Part shown: in pieces, positions 16,340 through 30,327 of the stretch
Layout: each line of letters starts with the position of its first letter
Numbering within the stretch: position 1 is the stretch's first letter
Assembly (NCBI RefSeq): GCF_035319885.1
Contig: NZ_CP141285.1
Coordinates: 1,550,001-1,614,000, forward strand
Direction: 5' to 3'
DNA from: Altererythrobacter sp. H2
GTDB taxonomy: Bacteria; Pseudomonadota; Alphaproteobacteria; Sphingomonadales; Sphingomonadaceae
DNA length: 64,000 nucleotides
The notes under the pieces: model-generated
Seen by the model: only the letters and a program-made list of their open reading frames with translations
What the model was told of the DNA's origin: nothing
The model's database searches: none
Program-made: the position numbers and the translations under genes

Positions 16340-18514
16340 TTACTCGCCGCCTGCCGACCCGCCGAGTCGCTGGAGCAGGTAGACGAACTGGAGCGCCTGC
16401 AACTGTGCGCGCTGTTCGTTATCCACCCCGCCCGAATGGCCGCCGGTGGTCTCTTCATAATAGTAGTATGGCTGGCCCAGTTCCTTGAGCCGTGCCGCGC
16501 CCTTGCGCGCGTGCGCCGGGTGGGTGCGGTCGTCAGCGGTGGAGGCCCACAGGAACGGCGCGGGGAAGTCCACGCCCGCGACCAGCTTCTGGTAGGGTGA
16601 GTAGGGCTCGATCCAGGCGCGCTGTTCCGGAATGCGCGGGTCGCCATATTCGCCGATCCACGATGCCCCGCGTCCGATCAGGTGGTAGCGCAGCATGTCG
16701 AACAGCGGGATCTGCACGATCGCCGCGCCGAACAGGTCCGGCCGCTGGGTGAAGGCGGTGCCGACCAGCAGGCCGCCCTGGCTGCCGCCCTGGATACCGA
16801 GATGCTGCGGGCTGGTGATCTTGCGCGCCACCAGGTCGTCACCGATCGCGATGAAATCGTCCCAGGTCCGCTGCTTGTTCTCGCGGATTGCGGTCTGGTG
16901 CCAGTTCGGCCCGAACTCGCCGCCGCCGCGCATGTTGCCGAGCACATAGACCCCGCCACGCTCCAGCCACAGCTTGCCGGTGGTGCCAAGGTAGGCGGGC
17001 AGGCGGGGGACCTGAAAGCCCCCGTAGCCGGTCAGCAGGGTCGGCGCGGTGCCATCCAGCTTCATGCCCTTGGGCTTGACCACGAAGTAGGGGATCTTGG
17101 TCCCGTCCTTGCTGGTCGCTTCGTACTGGACCACTTCAGCCCCGGCCTTGTCGAAGTACGAGGGCGAGGTCTTCAGCACTTCCGCGGTTGCATCGGTGCC
17201 ATCGCGGTAGAACAGGCGCGAGGGGTTGAGGAAGTCGGTGACGGTGAACATCACCTCGTCGCGCTCGTCGGACGAGGCGGCAATGGCGATGGTGGCGTTC
17301 TCCGGCAGGTCGACCGGGCTCTGCACCCATTTGCCATCGGCGAAGTCGAACTTCACCACCTTGCCGCGCACATTGTCGAGCAGGTTGACGTAGAGGCTTT
17401 CCGAAGTGACGGTTGCGCCCTGCTTGGTCTGGCGGTCAGCCGGGGCCCAGACGAGGGTCTTCTTCGCACCGTTGGGGTCGGCCTTGAACGCCTCCAGATC
17501 GACCGCGACGAGCGAATCCGCCGGGAAAGTCTGGCCTTGTGTTTCCCAGTCGACATCGGTCGAAAACAGGATGTGCCCGTCAACGATACCGTAAGGCGAT
17601 GCCTTGAGCGGGATATCGAGCCGCAGCCAGTCACCATCCTTCTGGAAATAGTACTCGGTTTCGTGGAAGCTGACCGCGCGGAAGGCGGTCATGCCGTGGA
17701 TCACGGCCTTGCCGTCGCGGAGCAGGCTGGCGCCGGACCACACGTCCTTGGGCGAGCCGCGGAAGATTTCCTGCGCCTGATCAATCGACTGGCCGCGCTT
17801 CCACACGCGGGTGGTGAAGGGATACTCGCTCTCGGTCTGGAGCGACGTGTCGAAGTTGCGGGTGACCAGCAGCGTGTCGCGGTCGATCCACTGGATGTTG
17901 CCCTGGCTTTCCGGCAGTTCGAAGCCGCCTTCCACGAACGACTTCGTGACCATGTCGAATTCGCGCAGCACGGTCGCGTCCTTGCCGCCGTCGCTCAGCG
18001 CGATCATGCACATCCGCTGTTCGGGCGGCAGGCAGGTCGAGCCCTGGTAGACCCATTCCTTGCCCTCGGCCTTGGCCAGGGCATCGACATCGAGCACGAT
18101 CTCCCACTCGGGCTTGTCGGTGCGGTAGCTGGCGAGCGTGGTCTTGCGGACGAGGCCGCGCGGGTTCGCCTTGTCCTGCCAGAAATTGTACAGGCCGTCA
18201 GGGCGGATCGAGACGAACGGGATACGGTCTTCGCTGTCGAAGATCGCCAGCGCTTCGGCCTTCAGTTGCTCGAAGCGCGGATCCTTCGCCAGCAGGTCCA
18301 TGGTCCGCTCGTTCTCGGCCTTGACCCAGGCGAGCGCTTCCTCGCTGCGGGCTTCCTCCAGCCAGATGTAGGGATCGACGTCTGCTTCGGCGACGGGGGT
18401 GGAGGCCACGTTTTCTCCTGTCTGCTGGGCGGCGAGGGGGGCTGTATGTGTCATGGCCCCAAGTGCGGTAAAGGCGAGCGAAGCCGCAAGCGCGCGGCGG
18501 GAAATGCTGGTCAT
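16340..18514 (-). CDS. prolyl oligopeptidase family S9 peptidase, exported
   Basis: 724 residues. An N-terminal signal (SRRALAASLAFTALGAM up to APLAAQ, residue 30) suggests export to the periplasm. Residues 45-450 form the beta-propeller (DPYIWLEEARSEEALAWVK at its start). The alpha/beta hydrolase domain has LTGYGGF, the nucleophile Ser578 in GGSQGG, the Asp in STADDRTHPAH, and the His in TTGGHSGG at the end, so the catalytic triad is complete. It cleaves proline-containing oligopeptides in well-studied members. The start MTSISRRAL at 18514 is chosen over 18559 because it gives a regular signal peptide. Confidence 0.92.
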   Translation of the reverse strand: MTSISRRALAASLAFTALGAMTHTAPLAAQQTGENVASTPVAEADVDPYIWLEEARSEEALAWVKAENERTMDLLAKDPRFEQLKAEALAIFDSEDRIPFVSIRPDGLYNFWQDKANPRGLVRKTTLASYRTDKPEWEIVLDVDALAKAEGKEWVYQGSTCLPPEQRMCMIALSDGGKDATVLREFDMVTKSFVEGGFELPESQGNIQWIDRDTLLVTRNFDTSLQTESEYPFTTRVWKRGQSIDQAQEIFRGSPKDVWSGASLLRDGKAVIHGMTAFRAVSFHETEYYFQKDGDWLRLDIPLKASPYGIVDGHILFSTDVDWETQGQTFPADSLVAVDLEAFKADPNGAKKTLVWAPADRQTKQGATVTSESLYVNLLDNVRGKVVKFDFADGKWVQSPVDLPENATIAIAASSDERDEVMFTVTDFLNPSRLFYRDGTDATAEVLKTSPSYFDKAGAEVVQYEATSKDGTKIPYFVVKPKGMKLDGTAPTLLTGYGGFQVPRLPAYLGTTGKLWLERGGVYVLGNMRGGGEFGPNWHQTAIRENKQRTWDDFIAIGDDLVARKITSPQHLGIQGGSQGGLLVGTAFTQRPDLFGAAIVQIPLFDMLRYHLIGRGASWIGEYGDPRIPEQRAWIEPYSPYQKLVAGVDFPAPFLWASTADDRTHPAHARKGAARLKELGQPYYYYEETTGGHSGGVDNEQRAQLQALQFVYLLQRLGGSAGGE

Positions 18515-18621
18515 GCGGTGTGTGCGTCCCTTTGCCATGATTATGGTCGGGCGGGACAATGCGGACAGGTGCCCCGCATGGCAAGGAGGTTCGCCGATGG
18601 AGGCAGACCGTTGGTCGATGC

Positions 18622-19119
18622 TTAGCCGAGCGCCCTCGTCAAGTAGCGGACGGTCTTGCCATTGGCGAGCGCGGCGCGACCTGCTTCGGCAAAGCCCGCC
18701 GCTGCATGGAACGCGTCGGACGCCGGATTCGGCGGATCGGAATTGATTTCGCAGGTCACCACCACGTGCCCTGCGTGACCGGCCAGTTCAAACAGTTGGG
18801 CGTAGAGCTGACGCGCGAGGCCTTGGCCGCGCGCATCTGCCGCAACAATGATCCGGTCAACATAGACGAAGCGGTTGTACCGGTCCCTGAACCAAAGGAA
18901 ATTGGGACTGTCGTAATCGGCGTGCTGGTCAAAGGCGATCAGAAGGGCCTGCGCCAAGGGCACGTGCAGCGCCACGAAGGCGGTGCCGACCATACGCTCG
19001 AGCCGTGAACGTTCGAGCCATGACGTTTCCACCGCGCTTCGATTGTTGAGATCAAGTAGAGCTTCGCTTAACCCCGGGGAGCATTTAAGCGCTCCGGGGT
19101 TAAGCCGTAAACCGGTCAA
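18622..19119 (-). CDS. GNAT family acetyltransferase with TTG start inside the atpC stop
   Basis: 165 residues. The acetyl-CoA loop is [20 protein letters not shown] (V/I-x-x-x-x-RGQGLA), preceded by [18 protein letters not shown] and followed by [20 protein letters not shown], a pattern of a GNAT subfamily with unknown substrate. The conserved N-terminal ALLDLNN block requires a start upstream of the first internal ATG. The only candidate there is TTG at 19119-19117, which overlaps the atpC TGA (TTGA), suggesting coupling to the atp operon. A 12-pair hairpin lies in the first codons. Confidence 0.75.
   Translation of the reverse strand: MTGLRLNPGALKCSPGLSEALLDLNNRSAVETSWLERSRLERMVGTAFVALHVPLAQALLIAFDQHADYDSPNFLWFRDRYNRFVYVDRIIVAADARGQGLARQLYAQLFELAGHAGHVVVTCEINSDPPNPASDAFHAAAGFAEAGRAALANGKTVRYLTRALG
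19066..19105 (-). terminator. strong hairpin just after atpC, inside the GNAT start region
   Basis: Perfect 12-base arms (19066-19077 and 19094-19105, GCTTAACCCCGG / CCGGGGTTAAGC) with a 16-base interior that can pair further (AGC/GCT). It starts 11 bases beyond the atpC stop. No T run follows. It could limit read-through from the atp operon or shape translation of the GNAT gene whose first codons it occupies. Confidence 0.55.
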
Positions 19120-19373
19120 CCCTCGACGTGCTCGGCCAGCACGGTCAGGCCGTTCTCGCCGACTTCGGCAAAGCCGCCGCGCACTTCGATCAGTTCGGGC
19201 GCGCTGCCTTCGGTCTTGTAGACCTGCACCGCGCCGTCGCGGATCGTGCTCATGAACGGCGCGTGGCCTTCCAGCACACCGAATTCGCCTTCGGTGCCGG
19301 GGACGACCACCATGTGGACGTCCTCGGAGCGAACCAGGCGGGCCGGGGTGACGAGTTCGAAGTGCAGTGCCAT
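19116..19373 (-). CDS. atpC: ATP synthase F1 epsilon subunit
   Basis: 85 residues, the short alphaproteobacterial form that keeps the N-terminal beta-sandwich and lacks most of the C-terminal helical hairpin. Conserved: [33 protein letters not shown] and [16 protein letters not shown]. Epsilon couples gamma rotation to the ring and inhibits hydrolysis in longer forms. Last gene of the atpHAGDC cluster, 4 bases after atpD. Confidence 0.95.
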   Translation of the reverse strand: MALHFELVTPARLVRSEDVHMVVVPGTEGEFGVLEGHAPFMSTIRDGAVQVYKTEGSAPELIEVRGGFAEVGENGLTVLAEHVEG

Positions 19374-19377
19374 TTGA

Positions 19378-21754
<2,377 letters not shown>

Positions 21755-21780
21755 TTCGGCTCCCTAGTTTACGCTTGGAC

Positions 21781-23876
<2,096 letters not shown>

Positions 23877-23966
23877 GCGTCTCTCGTCCTCTAGGTCCGG
23901 AAAATAACGATGCTGTGCCCGGGCCGATATGGGTGACCTTAGGTCTCCCCGGCAGGCAGGCGCGCG

Positions 23967-23993
23967 CCTAGCACCGCCTATGCTGCGATGCAA
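23967..23993 (-). promoter_or_regulatory. candidate promoter of the atp operon
   Basis: On the minus strand TTGCAT, 15 bases, GCTAGG, then GCGCGCGCC, about 90 bases before the atpH start. Nearly identical in hexamers and spacing to the predicted ndk promoter at 3227-3253. Confidence 0.45.
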
Positions 23994-24068
23994 CCCGGAC
24001 TTGGCCGGTGCTGTGAGGAAACGTTTGATCCGGGCACGCCAGCAGCCCGGATTGGCCAGACGGACGGG

Positions 24069-25625
24069 TCAGTTGCCTGCCGCCGTGCAGGAATAGACCA
24101 GTCGCTCATTGGGCTGGTCGGGCAGCTGGGCGGTGACGGAACCTTGCAGGTCCCCCAGCCGGGCGGCCGCTCCCGCGCTGCCGCAGGATGGCGGTTCGTA
24201 CTGGCTGCGGGCCTTGCGCGCAGCCGTCATGGCGGTCCGGCCCAGCAGATAGCGGTCGGTGCGGTAGGTCATGCCGTCAGGGTCGAACCGGCTGACTGAT
24301 ACGGCATCATCGTCATTCGGCACGAACACCCGCGCCCATTCGCCTGCGGCAAGACCATATTGTGTGCGCCCGTTGACGCAGCCGTCATCCTGCCAGCCGA
24401 ATTCCAGCTCCCGGTCAGGTGCGCCTGTAACCCGGCTGCGCGCGAGGTCGAGCGTGCAGAGCAGGGTACCCTCCGGCGCGCTGGCAGATCCCGCAGGGTT
24501 TTCGCCAGCGTCCGGAGCGGCCAGGCGGGCCTCGACCCGGCGGTCCACTTCGTCGAGGCCCGGGCGGGTGAACCAGAGCGCGGCAGCGGTTACTGCCGCA
24601 ATCGCGGCGATCGTGCCGGCCACCATCATCCTCCGCTCGGCACCGGGGTCTGTTTCCCGGTCAGCCGTCCTCGCCCGCCATGCGAGTGTTCCCGATCCTG
24701 CTGCGACCAGCACCAGCAGGAAAGCCAGCGCCATCGTATTCTCGCGCTCTGTCTGGACTTCTGCGCTTTCCTCCAGCCTGGCGCGGTCACGCCGTTCGCG
24801 CACTTCGTCACGGCTGGCGTCAAGCTGCTGGCGCGATTCCGCCTCCTCTCGCGCCAGCCGGGCCTGCTCGGCCTCGTCGAGTTCGGACAGGCTGCGGCAC
24901 GGCAGGTCGTTGACCTGGGCTGTTACCCCGTTGGCCTCCAGGAACGGCAGCAATTCCCGGTTCGACACCGCAAAGAAGAACTCCGCATCGGAAGCGTCGC
25001 CCTCCGCGCCGAAACTGTTGACCCCAAGCACCCGCCCGCACGGGTCCAGCAGCGGTCCGCCCGAATTGCCTCGTGCGATTGCAGCGGTGTGGAGCAGGGT
25101 GTCGAACTGGCGGCTCGGCCGGGACCCGGCCAGCGCGCCGCGGCTTTTGACCGGGGGCTGCGAGCGGAAGATGTCGCCGATCTCCAGCCCCTGTGCCCGG
25201 TCGACATTCATCGGATAGCCGACCGCGATGGCATCACCGCTGTCACGGGAAGCGTTCCCGGCAATCGTCAGCGGTGGCAGGCGCAGCGAGCCGGTGAGTT
25301 CGACCAGCGCCAGGTCGTTGCGCGGGCTGACGGCGATGATCCGCCCGAACACCGCCTCGTCGCCTTCCGCCGGAACCACCCCGATCCGCAGCGAATCGTC
25401 CATTGCCGCTGCCTGCACGACGTGGGCATTGGTCACGATCCGGCGGGGCGAGACGGCGAAACCGGTGCCATGGCTGAGCGGGATAATCTCTTCCCCGTCA
25501 CTTCCCATGATTACCACCCGCACCACCCCGCGCGCAGCGGCGTCGATATCGGCCGGGTCCGCCTGCGCCAGCGACGGGAGGAAGAGGCCGATCAGTAGGG
25601 CGAGGGCGGCAAGGCAGCGGTTCAT
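24069..25625 (-). CDS. membrane-anchored trypsin-like serine protease, unusual architecture
   Basis: 518 residues. Signal peptide 1-21 (SLAQA), then a trypsin-like domain with His68 (TNAHVV), Asp104 (RNDLALVEL) and Ser188 (RGNSGGPLL), so the triad is complete. No PDZ domain follows. Instead there is a charged coiled coil (residues about 247-295), a membrane helix at 298-316, a second at 333-352, and a 165-residue C-terminal domain. DegP/HtrA relatives share the protease domain but not this tail. Substrate unknown. ATG 25625; the frame extends upstream antisense to ada without similarity. Divergent from ada. Confidence 0.8.
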   Translation of the reverse strand: MNRCLAALALLIGLFLPSLAQADPADIDAAARGVVRVVIMGSDGEEIIPLSHGTGFAVSPRRIVTNAHVVQAAAMDDSLRIGVVPAEGDEAVFGRIIAVSPRNDLALVELTGSLRLPPLTIAGNASRDSGDAIAVGYPMNVDRAQGLEIGDIFRSQPPVKSRGALAGSRPSRQFDTLLHTAAIARGNSGGPLLDPCGRVLGVNSFGAEGDASDAEFFFAVSNRELLPFLEANGVTAQVNDLPCRSLSELDEAEQARLAREEAESRQQLDASRDEVRERRDRARLEESAEVQTERENTMALAFLLVLVAAGSGTLAWRARTADRETDPGAERRMMVAGTIAAIAAVTAAALWFTRPGLDEVDRRVEARLAAPDAGENPAGSASAPEGTLLCTLDLARSRVTGAPDRELEFGWQDDGCVNGRTQYGLAAGEWARVFVPNDDDAVSVSRFDPDGMTYRTDRYLLGRTAMTAARKARSQYEPPSCGSAGAAARLGDLQGSVTAQLPDQPNERLVYSCTAAGN

Positions 25626-25724
25626 CGCGCTGTTCTGGCGCGGGCTCGCTTGGACCGCAAGCTTTGGGGCTTTGATCGCAAGCTTCGGGATGAACTGCGT
25701 CGTGCGCTGTGGCATGGGCTGGGC

Positions 25725-26759
25725 ATGGAACGGAACCAACAACTGGATGATGAGGCGCGCTGGCGGATTGCGCTGGCCAAGGACCGCCGGTTCGACGGCG
25801 TGTTCGTGACCGGAGTCCACTCGACCGGGATTTACTGCCGCCCGTCCTGCCCGGCGCGCGCGCCCCGGCGGGAGAACGTGCGCTTCTATCCCGGACCACC
25901 GGAGGCCGAAGCGGCGGGCCTGCGCGCCTGCAAGCGGTGCGCGCCCGACCAGCAGAGCCGCGAGGAAGCCGCGGTGCGCGCCGTCATCGACATGCTCCGG
26001 CAAAGCGAAGCCCCGGTGCGCCTGGACCGGCTTGGCTTTGCAACCGGCTACTCCCCGGCCCATCTCCAGCGCCTGTTCACCCGCGCCACCGGGCTTTCCC
26101 CCGCCGCTTACCAGCGCGCGCTGAAGCAGGCACGGGCGGACGAGGCGCTCAGCGCCGCCGGGTCCGTGACCGAGGCCTTATATATGGCGGGCTATGCAGC
26201 GCCGTCCCGTTTCTATGATGCACGGAAAGGTTCAGGCATGGCAGCAGCGGTATGGCGCAAGGGGGGGGCGGGGCAGGTGCTCCACTGGGCGGTGGTGGAG
26301 ACGAGCGTCGCCCCGATGCTGGTGGCGGCAACAGACAAAGGGGTGTGCCTGCTTGCCTTCAACGAAGGCGAGGCGGACTTGCGCCGCCGGTTCCCCCAGG
26401 CCCGGCTGGAGCCAGCGGGTGAACCTTTCCGCGATCTGTTCGCCCGGGTGGCGGCTGCGGTGGAGCAGCCCGGCACGGGCCACGACATACCGCTCGACGT
26501 TCAGGGCACTGCCTTCCAGCAGCGGGTATGGCAGGCGCTGCGTGCAATCCCGCCGGGCGAGACGCGCAGCTATGGTGAATTGGCCGCGCTGCTCGGCAAC
26601 CCGAAGGCCAGCCGCGCAGTGGGCGGGGCGAACGGCGCAAACCACGTCGCCGTCCTCATCCCCTGCCACCGCGTGATCGCCGCAGACGGAGGGCTGGGGG
26701 GGTACGCCTATGGGACGCAAATCAAGGCGGAACTGCTCAAGCGGGAGGGGCGGGAATAG
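25725..26759 (+). CDS. ada: Ada: bifunctional DNA-alkylation response regulator and O6-methylguanine methyltransferase
   Basis: 344 residues. Zinc-binding Ada domain with Cys38, Cys42, Cys69 and Cys72 (Cys38 accepts methyl from phosphotriesters in E. coli Ada), AraC-type HTH region ([14 protein letters not shown], then [15 protein letters not shown]), and C-terminal methyltransferase with the active Cys314 in IPCHRVI. Usual three-part layout. ATG 25725 ([13 protein letters not shown]) is chosen; an upstream alternative start at 25650 is a TTG and adds residues without family match. Methylated Ada activates its own and related promoters in E. coli; the same is inferred here. Confidence 0.93.
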   Translation: MERNQQLDDEARWRIALAKDRRFDGVFVTGVHSTGIYCRPSCPARAPRRENVRFYPGPPEAEAAGLRACKRCAPDQQSREEAAVRAVIDMLRQSEAPVRLDRLGFATGYSPAHLQRLFTRATGLSPAAYQRALKQARADEALSAAGSVTEALYMAGYAAPSRFYDARKGSGMAAAVWRKGGAGQVLHWAVVETSVAPMLVAATDKGVCLLAFNEGEADLRRRFPQARLEPAGEPFRDLFARVAAAVEQPGTGHDIPLDVQGTAFQQRVWQALRAIPPGETRSYGELAALLGNPKASRAVGGANGANHVAVLIPCHRVIAADGGLGGYAYGTQIKAELLKREGRE

Positions 26760-26760
26760 G

Positions 26761-26790
26761 CAGAGCCTTGCGCCCGGGAGCAAGGCTCTG
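26761..26790 (+). terminator. hairpin after ada
   Basis: Perfect 11-base stem CAGAGCCTTGC / GCAAGGCTCTG with an 8-base loop, beginning one base after the ada stop. There is no T run. Probable transcript end. Confidence 0.6.
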
Positions 26791-26831
26791 GCGCTCGCCA
26801 CACGTTTTCGCACTTGCAGCACAGCCCCCGT

Positions 26832-26903
26832 GACCGTAAACGGTCGCCGTTCACCGGACCCGGCCTGGCCGGGAGGCTCGGCCCGGCGCCTATCCCCGGG
26901 ATA
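26832..26903. other. spacer with two short perfect palindromes upstream of sulP
   Basis: GACCGT-AA-ACGGTC at 26832-26845 and TATCCCCGGGATA at 26891-26903, in the 247-base spacer between ada and the SulP gene. They may be operators or part of repeats. Otherwise the spacer shows no reading frame with support. Confidence 0.3.
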
Positions 26904-27006
26904 ACTCTCCAGACCGGCTGTCGCAGCACTGCCAGAGCGCCCCTCCGCCCTTTCAGGGCACTGCGCCGATGTGCGACCGGTTGGTCCGAATCCCCATAAG
27001 GCACAC

Positions 27007-28491
27007 ATGCCCGATATAACCGCATTGCAGCGCGAGTGGCTGTCCAATCCCCGGCGCGATATTCTCGCCGGGATCGTCGTCGCACTGGCGCTGATCCCCG
27101 AAGCAATCGGCTTCTCGATCATCGCCGGGGTCGATCCGCGCGTCGGCCTCTACGCTTCGTTTTCGATCGCGGTGATCATTGCGCTGGTTGGCGGACGGCC
27201 GGGCATGATTTCGGCGGCCACGGCGGCGGTCGCCGTGATCGTGGTTCCGCTGGTGCGCGAGCACGGGGTTGAATACCTGTTCGCGGCGACAGTGCTGATG
27301 GGCGTGATCCAGGCCATCGCCGGATTCCTGCGGCTGCACCTGCTGATGCAGTATGTCTCCCGCTCGGTGATTACCGGCTTCGTCAATGCCCTGGCGATCC
27401 TGATCTTCATCGCCCAGTTGCCCGAGCTGATCGGTGTGCCGGCGGAGACCTATGTTCTGGTCGCAGCGGGCCTGGCTGTGATTTACCTGCTGCCGCGCCT
27501 GACCAGGGCTGTGCCCTCTCCGCTGGTGGCGATCGCGGTCCTGACGGCCGTGGTCTATTTTGCCGGTATCGACGTGCGCAGCGTGGGCGACATGGGCGAA
27601 TTGCCAAATTCGCTGCCCGCCTTCCTGATCCCCGATGTGCCGTTCACGCTTGAGACCTTGCAGATCATCCTGCCCTATTCCGCCACGATGGCTGCGGTCG
27701 GCCTGATCGAGTCGATGCTGACCGCACAGATCGTCGATGACCTCACCGATACGCCCTCGGACAAGCAGCGCGAGATGAAGGGCCAGGGCATTGCCAACTT
27801 CGTGACCGGTTTTTTCGGCGGGATGGGCGGCTGTGCAATGATCGGCCAATCGGTGATCAACGTGAAGTCGGGCGGCGAGACCCGGCTTTCGACCTTCACC
27901 GCCGGGGTGTTCCTGCTGTTCCTCCTGCTGGTGCTGGGGCCGCTGGTGGCGATCATCCCGATGGCGGCGCTGGTCGGCGTGATGATCATGGTGTCGATCG
28001 GCACGTTCTCGTGGCGCTCGATCAAGGATATCCGCCACCATCCGTGGCAGTCGTCCGTGGTGATGATCGTGACGGTGGTGGTGGTCGTGTGGACCCACGA
28101 CCTGGCCCAGGGCGTGCTCGCCGGTGTGATCCTGTCCGGCCTGTTCTTTGCCGGCAAGGTCAGGCAGCTGTTCACGGTGGCGACGGACCTGTCGGCGGAT
28201 GGCCGAACCCGCACCTACCGGATCGAAGGGCAGGTGTTCTTCGCCTCGTCCGACCGGTTCGTGGAAGCATTCGACTACAAGGAAGTGCTCGACCGGGTGG
28301 TGATCGATGTCAGCCAGGCCCATTTCTGGGATATTTCGGCGATGGGCACGCTCGACAAGGCGATCCTCAAGTTCCGCCGCGAAGGCACGGCGGTCGAGGT
28401 GCGCGGGCTCAATGAAGCAAGTACCGTCATGATCGAGCGTTATGCCACGCACGACAAGCCGGGCGCCGAAGCGCAGCTGGGAGGCCACTGA
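27007..28491 (+). CDS. SulP-family anion transporter with STAS domain
   Basis: 494 residues in the inner membrane. SulP signature near the N-terminus ([27 protein letters not shown]) and 10-14 helices, then a C-terminal STAS domain from about residue 400 ([31 protein letters not shown]). SulP members carry sulfate, bicarbonate or dicarboxylates; the substrate cannot be told here. ATG 27007 is used; an alternative start at 26971 adds 12 residues. Its stop overlaps the following Usp gene by one base, so the two are coupled. Confidence 0.88.
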   Translation: MPDITALQREWLSNPRRDILAGIVVALALIPEAIGFSIIAGVDPRVGLYASFSIAVIIALVGGRPGMISAATAAVAVIVVPLVREHGVEYLFAATVLMGVIQAIAGFLRLHLLMQYVSRSVITGFVNALAILIFIAQLPELIGVPAETYVLVAAGLAVIYLLPRLTRAVPSPLVAIAVLTAVVYFAGIDVRSVGDMGELPNSLPAFLIPDVPFTLETLQIILPYSATMAAVGLIESMLTAQIVDDLTDTPSDKQREMKGQGIANFVTGFFGGMGGCAMIGQSVINVKSGGETRLSTFTAGVFLLFLLLVLGPLVAIIPMAALVGVMIMVSIGTFSWRSIKDIRHHPWQSSVVMIVTVVVVVWTHDLAQGVLAGVILSGLFFAGKVRQLFTVATDLSADGRTRTYRIEGQVFFASSDRFVEAFDYKEVLDRVVIDVSQAHFWDISAMGTLDKAILKFRREGTAVEVRGLNEASTVMIERYATHDKPGAEAQLGGH

Positions 28492-29369
28492 TGGGAGAGA
28501 CAGCCATGGAACACGTTCTCGCGGCAATCGACGCCTCGGCCTATGCCGCCAGCGTGTGCGGCTATGCCGGATGGGCAGCCAGGCGGCTGTCGCTGCCGGT
28601 GGAACTGCTCCACGTCGTCCAGCGGCAGGACCCGGTCACGGCACGGCGTGACCTGTCCGGAGCAATCGGGCTGGGCGTCAAGAGCGACCTGATGGAAGAG
28701 CTGGTCCGCCTGTCCGAGGAAAGCAGCCGGACCGAGATCGAAAAGGGCCGGGTCCTGCTGGCAGCCGGCGAGCAGATGCTGCGCGAAGCCGGCATTGCCG
28801 AGATCAGGCCGCTTCACCGCCACGGCGGGGTGGTCGAGACCATCCTCGAACGCGAGGATAACGCCCGCGTGGTGGTGATGGGCAAACGAAGGGTGGGGCA
28901 TGAGTTCGCCTCCGACCATATCGGCTCGATGATCGAACGGGTGGTGCGCGCCAGCGCCAAGCCGGTGCTGGTCGCCTCGCGCCGCTATGCCCAGCCGCAG
29001 CATGTCGTGTTCGCTTACGATGCCAGCCCGGCTGCCGACCGGGCGCTGGAACGGCTGGCCAATTCGCCGCTGTTTTCGGGCCTGCCGGTCACGATCGTGA
29101 TGGCCGAGGCAGAGGGCGAGGCAAAGCGCGAGGCAAAGCGCGCCCAGCTAGCCCGGGCCGAAGCGGCCTTTGCAGCCGACCACCCCGTGACCGTGCTGCT
29201 GGAGCGCGGCAAGGCGGACCAGGTGATCCCCGCCGTGGTCGCCGCGACCGAGGATGCCCTGCTCCTGATGGGCGCTTACGGCCATTCCCCGATCCGGCGG
29301 TTGATCGTCGGCAGCACGACCACCGAGATGGTGCGCACGGTCAAGGCCCCGGTGTTGATGGTGCGTTGA
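28491..29369 (+). CDS. tandem universal stress protein
   Basis: 292 residues with two UspA-like domains: the first from MEHVLAAIDASAYA to VVVMGKRRVGHEFASDHIGS, the second from HVVFAYDASPAADRAL to LLLMGAYGHSPIRRLIVGST. In both the G-x2-G-x9-G(S/T) ATP-binding pattern is visible (GKRRVGHEFASDHIGS; GAYGHSPIRRLIVGST). It begins within the sulP stop (TGATG), suggesting it acts with the transporter. SulP-Usp pairs exist in other proteobacteria; the working link is not known to me. Confidence 0.85.
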   Translation: MGETAMEHVLAAIDASAYAASVCGYAGWAARRLSLPVELLHVVQRQDPVTARRDLSGAIGLGVKSDLMEELVRLSEESSRTEIEKGRVLLAAGEQMLREAGIAEIRPLHRHGGVVETILEREDNARVVVMGKRRVGHEFASDHIGSMIERVVRASAKPVLVASRRYAQPQHVVFAYDASPAADRALERLANSPLFSGLPVTIVMAEAEGEAKREAKRAQLARAEAAFAADHPVTVLLERGKADQVIPAVVAATEDALLLMGAYGHSPIRRLIVGSTTTEMVRTVKAPVLMVR

Positions 29370-29433
29370 CGGGCTCGTCTGCATCTGCCGGTTCGTGGCC
29401 TGTCAGCCCTGTGACGACCGTTAGCCACATTCG

Positions 29434-30327
29434 CTATCGCTCCCGCGGATGGGCACTGCGATAGGTTTCCAGCAGAGTTGCGGCATCCACCCTGGTGTAG
29501 ATCTGGGTCGAGCCGAGCGAGGCGTGGCCGAGAAGTTCCTGCAAGGATCGCAGGTCGGCTCCTGCCCCCAGCAGGTGTGTGGCGAAGCTGTGGCGCAGGG
29601 CATGGGGTGTGGCGGTAGCGGGCAGGCCCAGTGCCTTGCGCGCATTTGCCATCGCTTTCTGCACCACGCCCTGGCTGAGCGGGCCGCCCTTGGCCCCGCG
29701 AAACAGCGGCCCGGCCGGGGGAAGGGGCCAGGGGCAACGGTGCGCGTAGTCCGCCACGGCATCGCGCACCACGGGCAGGACTGGCACTACGCGCTGCTTG
29801 TTGCCCTTGCCGGTTACCACAAGGGTCTCGCCAAGCGGCAGCGCCGCTGCGGGCAGCGCCAGCGCCTCCGCGATCCGCAGACCTGCGCCGTAGAGGAGCA
29901 GCAGCACCGCCCGGTCCCGCGCGCCGATCCAGTCCTGCGCCGCGAGACCGTTCACCAGATCGGCCAGATTGATCGCTTCGTCAGGCGTGACCGGTCGCGG
30001 CAGGCCCTTCTTGATGCGCGGGCCGCGCACCCGGGGTGCGCGCGCCTCGGGGTCGCCGGCTTGTGCGCGTCCGAATGTGACAAAGGCTTTCAGCGCCGAG
30101 AGTTCGCGGGCCGCGCTGGCATTGCCGATCCCTTCTGCCCGTCGGGCGGCGAGGTGGCCGCGCAGCGCCGGACCTTCAATCCGGGCGAGGGCGGCCCACT
30201 CCTCAATCCCGCTGGCGTCAAGCAGGTGGGCAGCACAGGAAACGTAGGCACGCACGGTATGGGGCGACCGGCGCCTGCCGGTGGTCAGGTGCGTACGCCA
30301 GGCCTCCAGCAGGTCGGCTGCGCTCAT
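29434..30327 (-). CDS. xerC: tyrosine recombinase XerC
   Basis: 297 residues. Catalytic residues of the tyrosine recombinases are all there: Arg151 (GAGLRIAEAL), Lys174 (GKGNKQRVVP), His242 and Arg245 (HALRHSFATHLL), His268 (LGHASLGST) and Tyr277 (IYTRV). With XerD it resolves chromosome dimers at dif. It overlaps hemW by four bases (ATGA). A dif site is not visible in this window. Confidence 0.93.
   Translation of the reverse strand: MSAADLLEAWRTHLTTGRRRSPHTVRAYVSCAAHLLDASGIEEWAALARIEGPALRGHLAARRAEGIGNASAARELSALKAFVTFGRAQAGDPEARAPRVRGPRIKKGLPRPVTPDEAINLADLVNGLAAQDWIGARDRAVLLLLYGAGLRIAEALALPAAALPLGETLVVTGKGNKQRVVPVLPVVRDAVADYAHRCPWPLPPAGPLFRGAKGGPLSQGVVQKAMANARKALGLPATATPHALRHSFATHLLGAGADLRSLQELLGHASLGSTQIYTRVDAATLLETYRSAHPRER

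Noticed and set aside
18597-18746. Plus-strand 49-codon frame with a good AAGGAGG site before its ATG
   Set aside because: It lies antisense to the 3' end of the GNAT gene and has no similarity; the Shine-Dalgarno match is probably chance.
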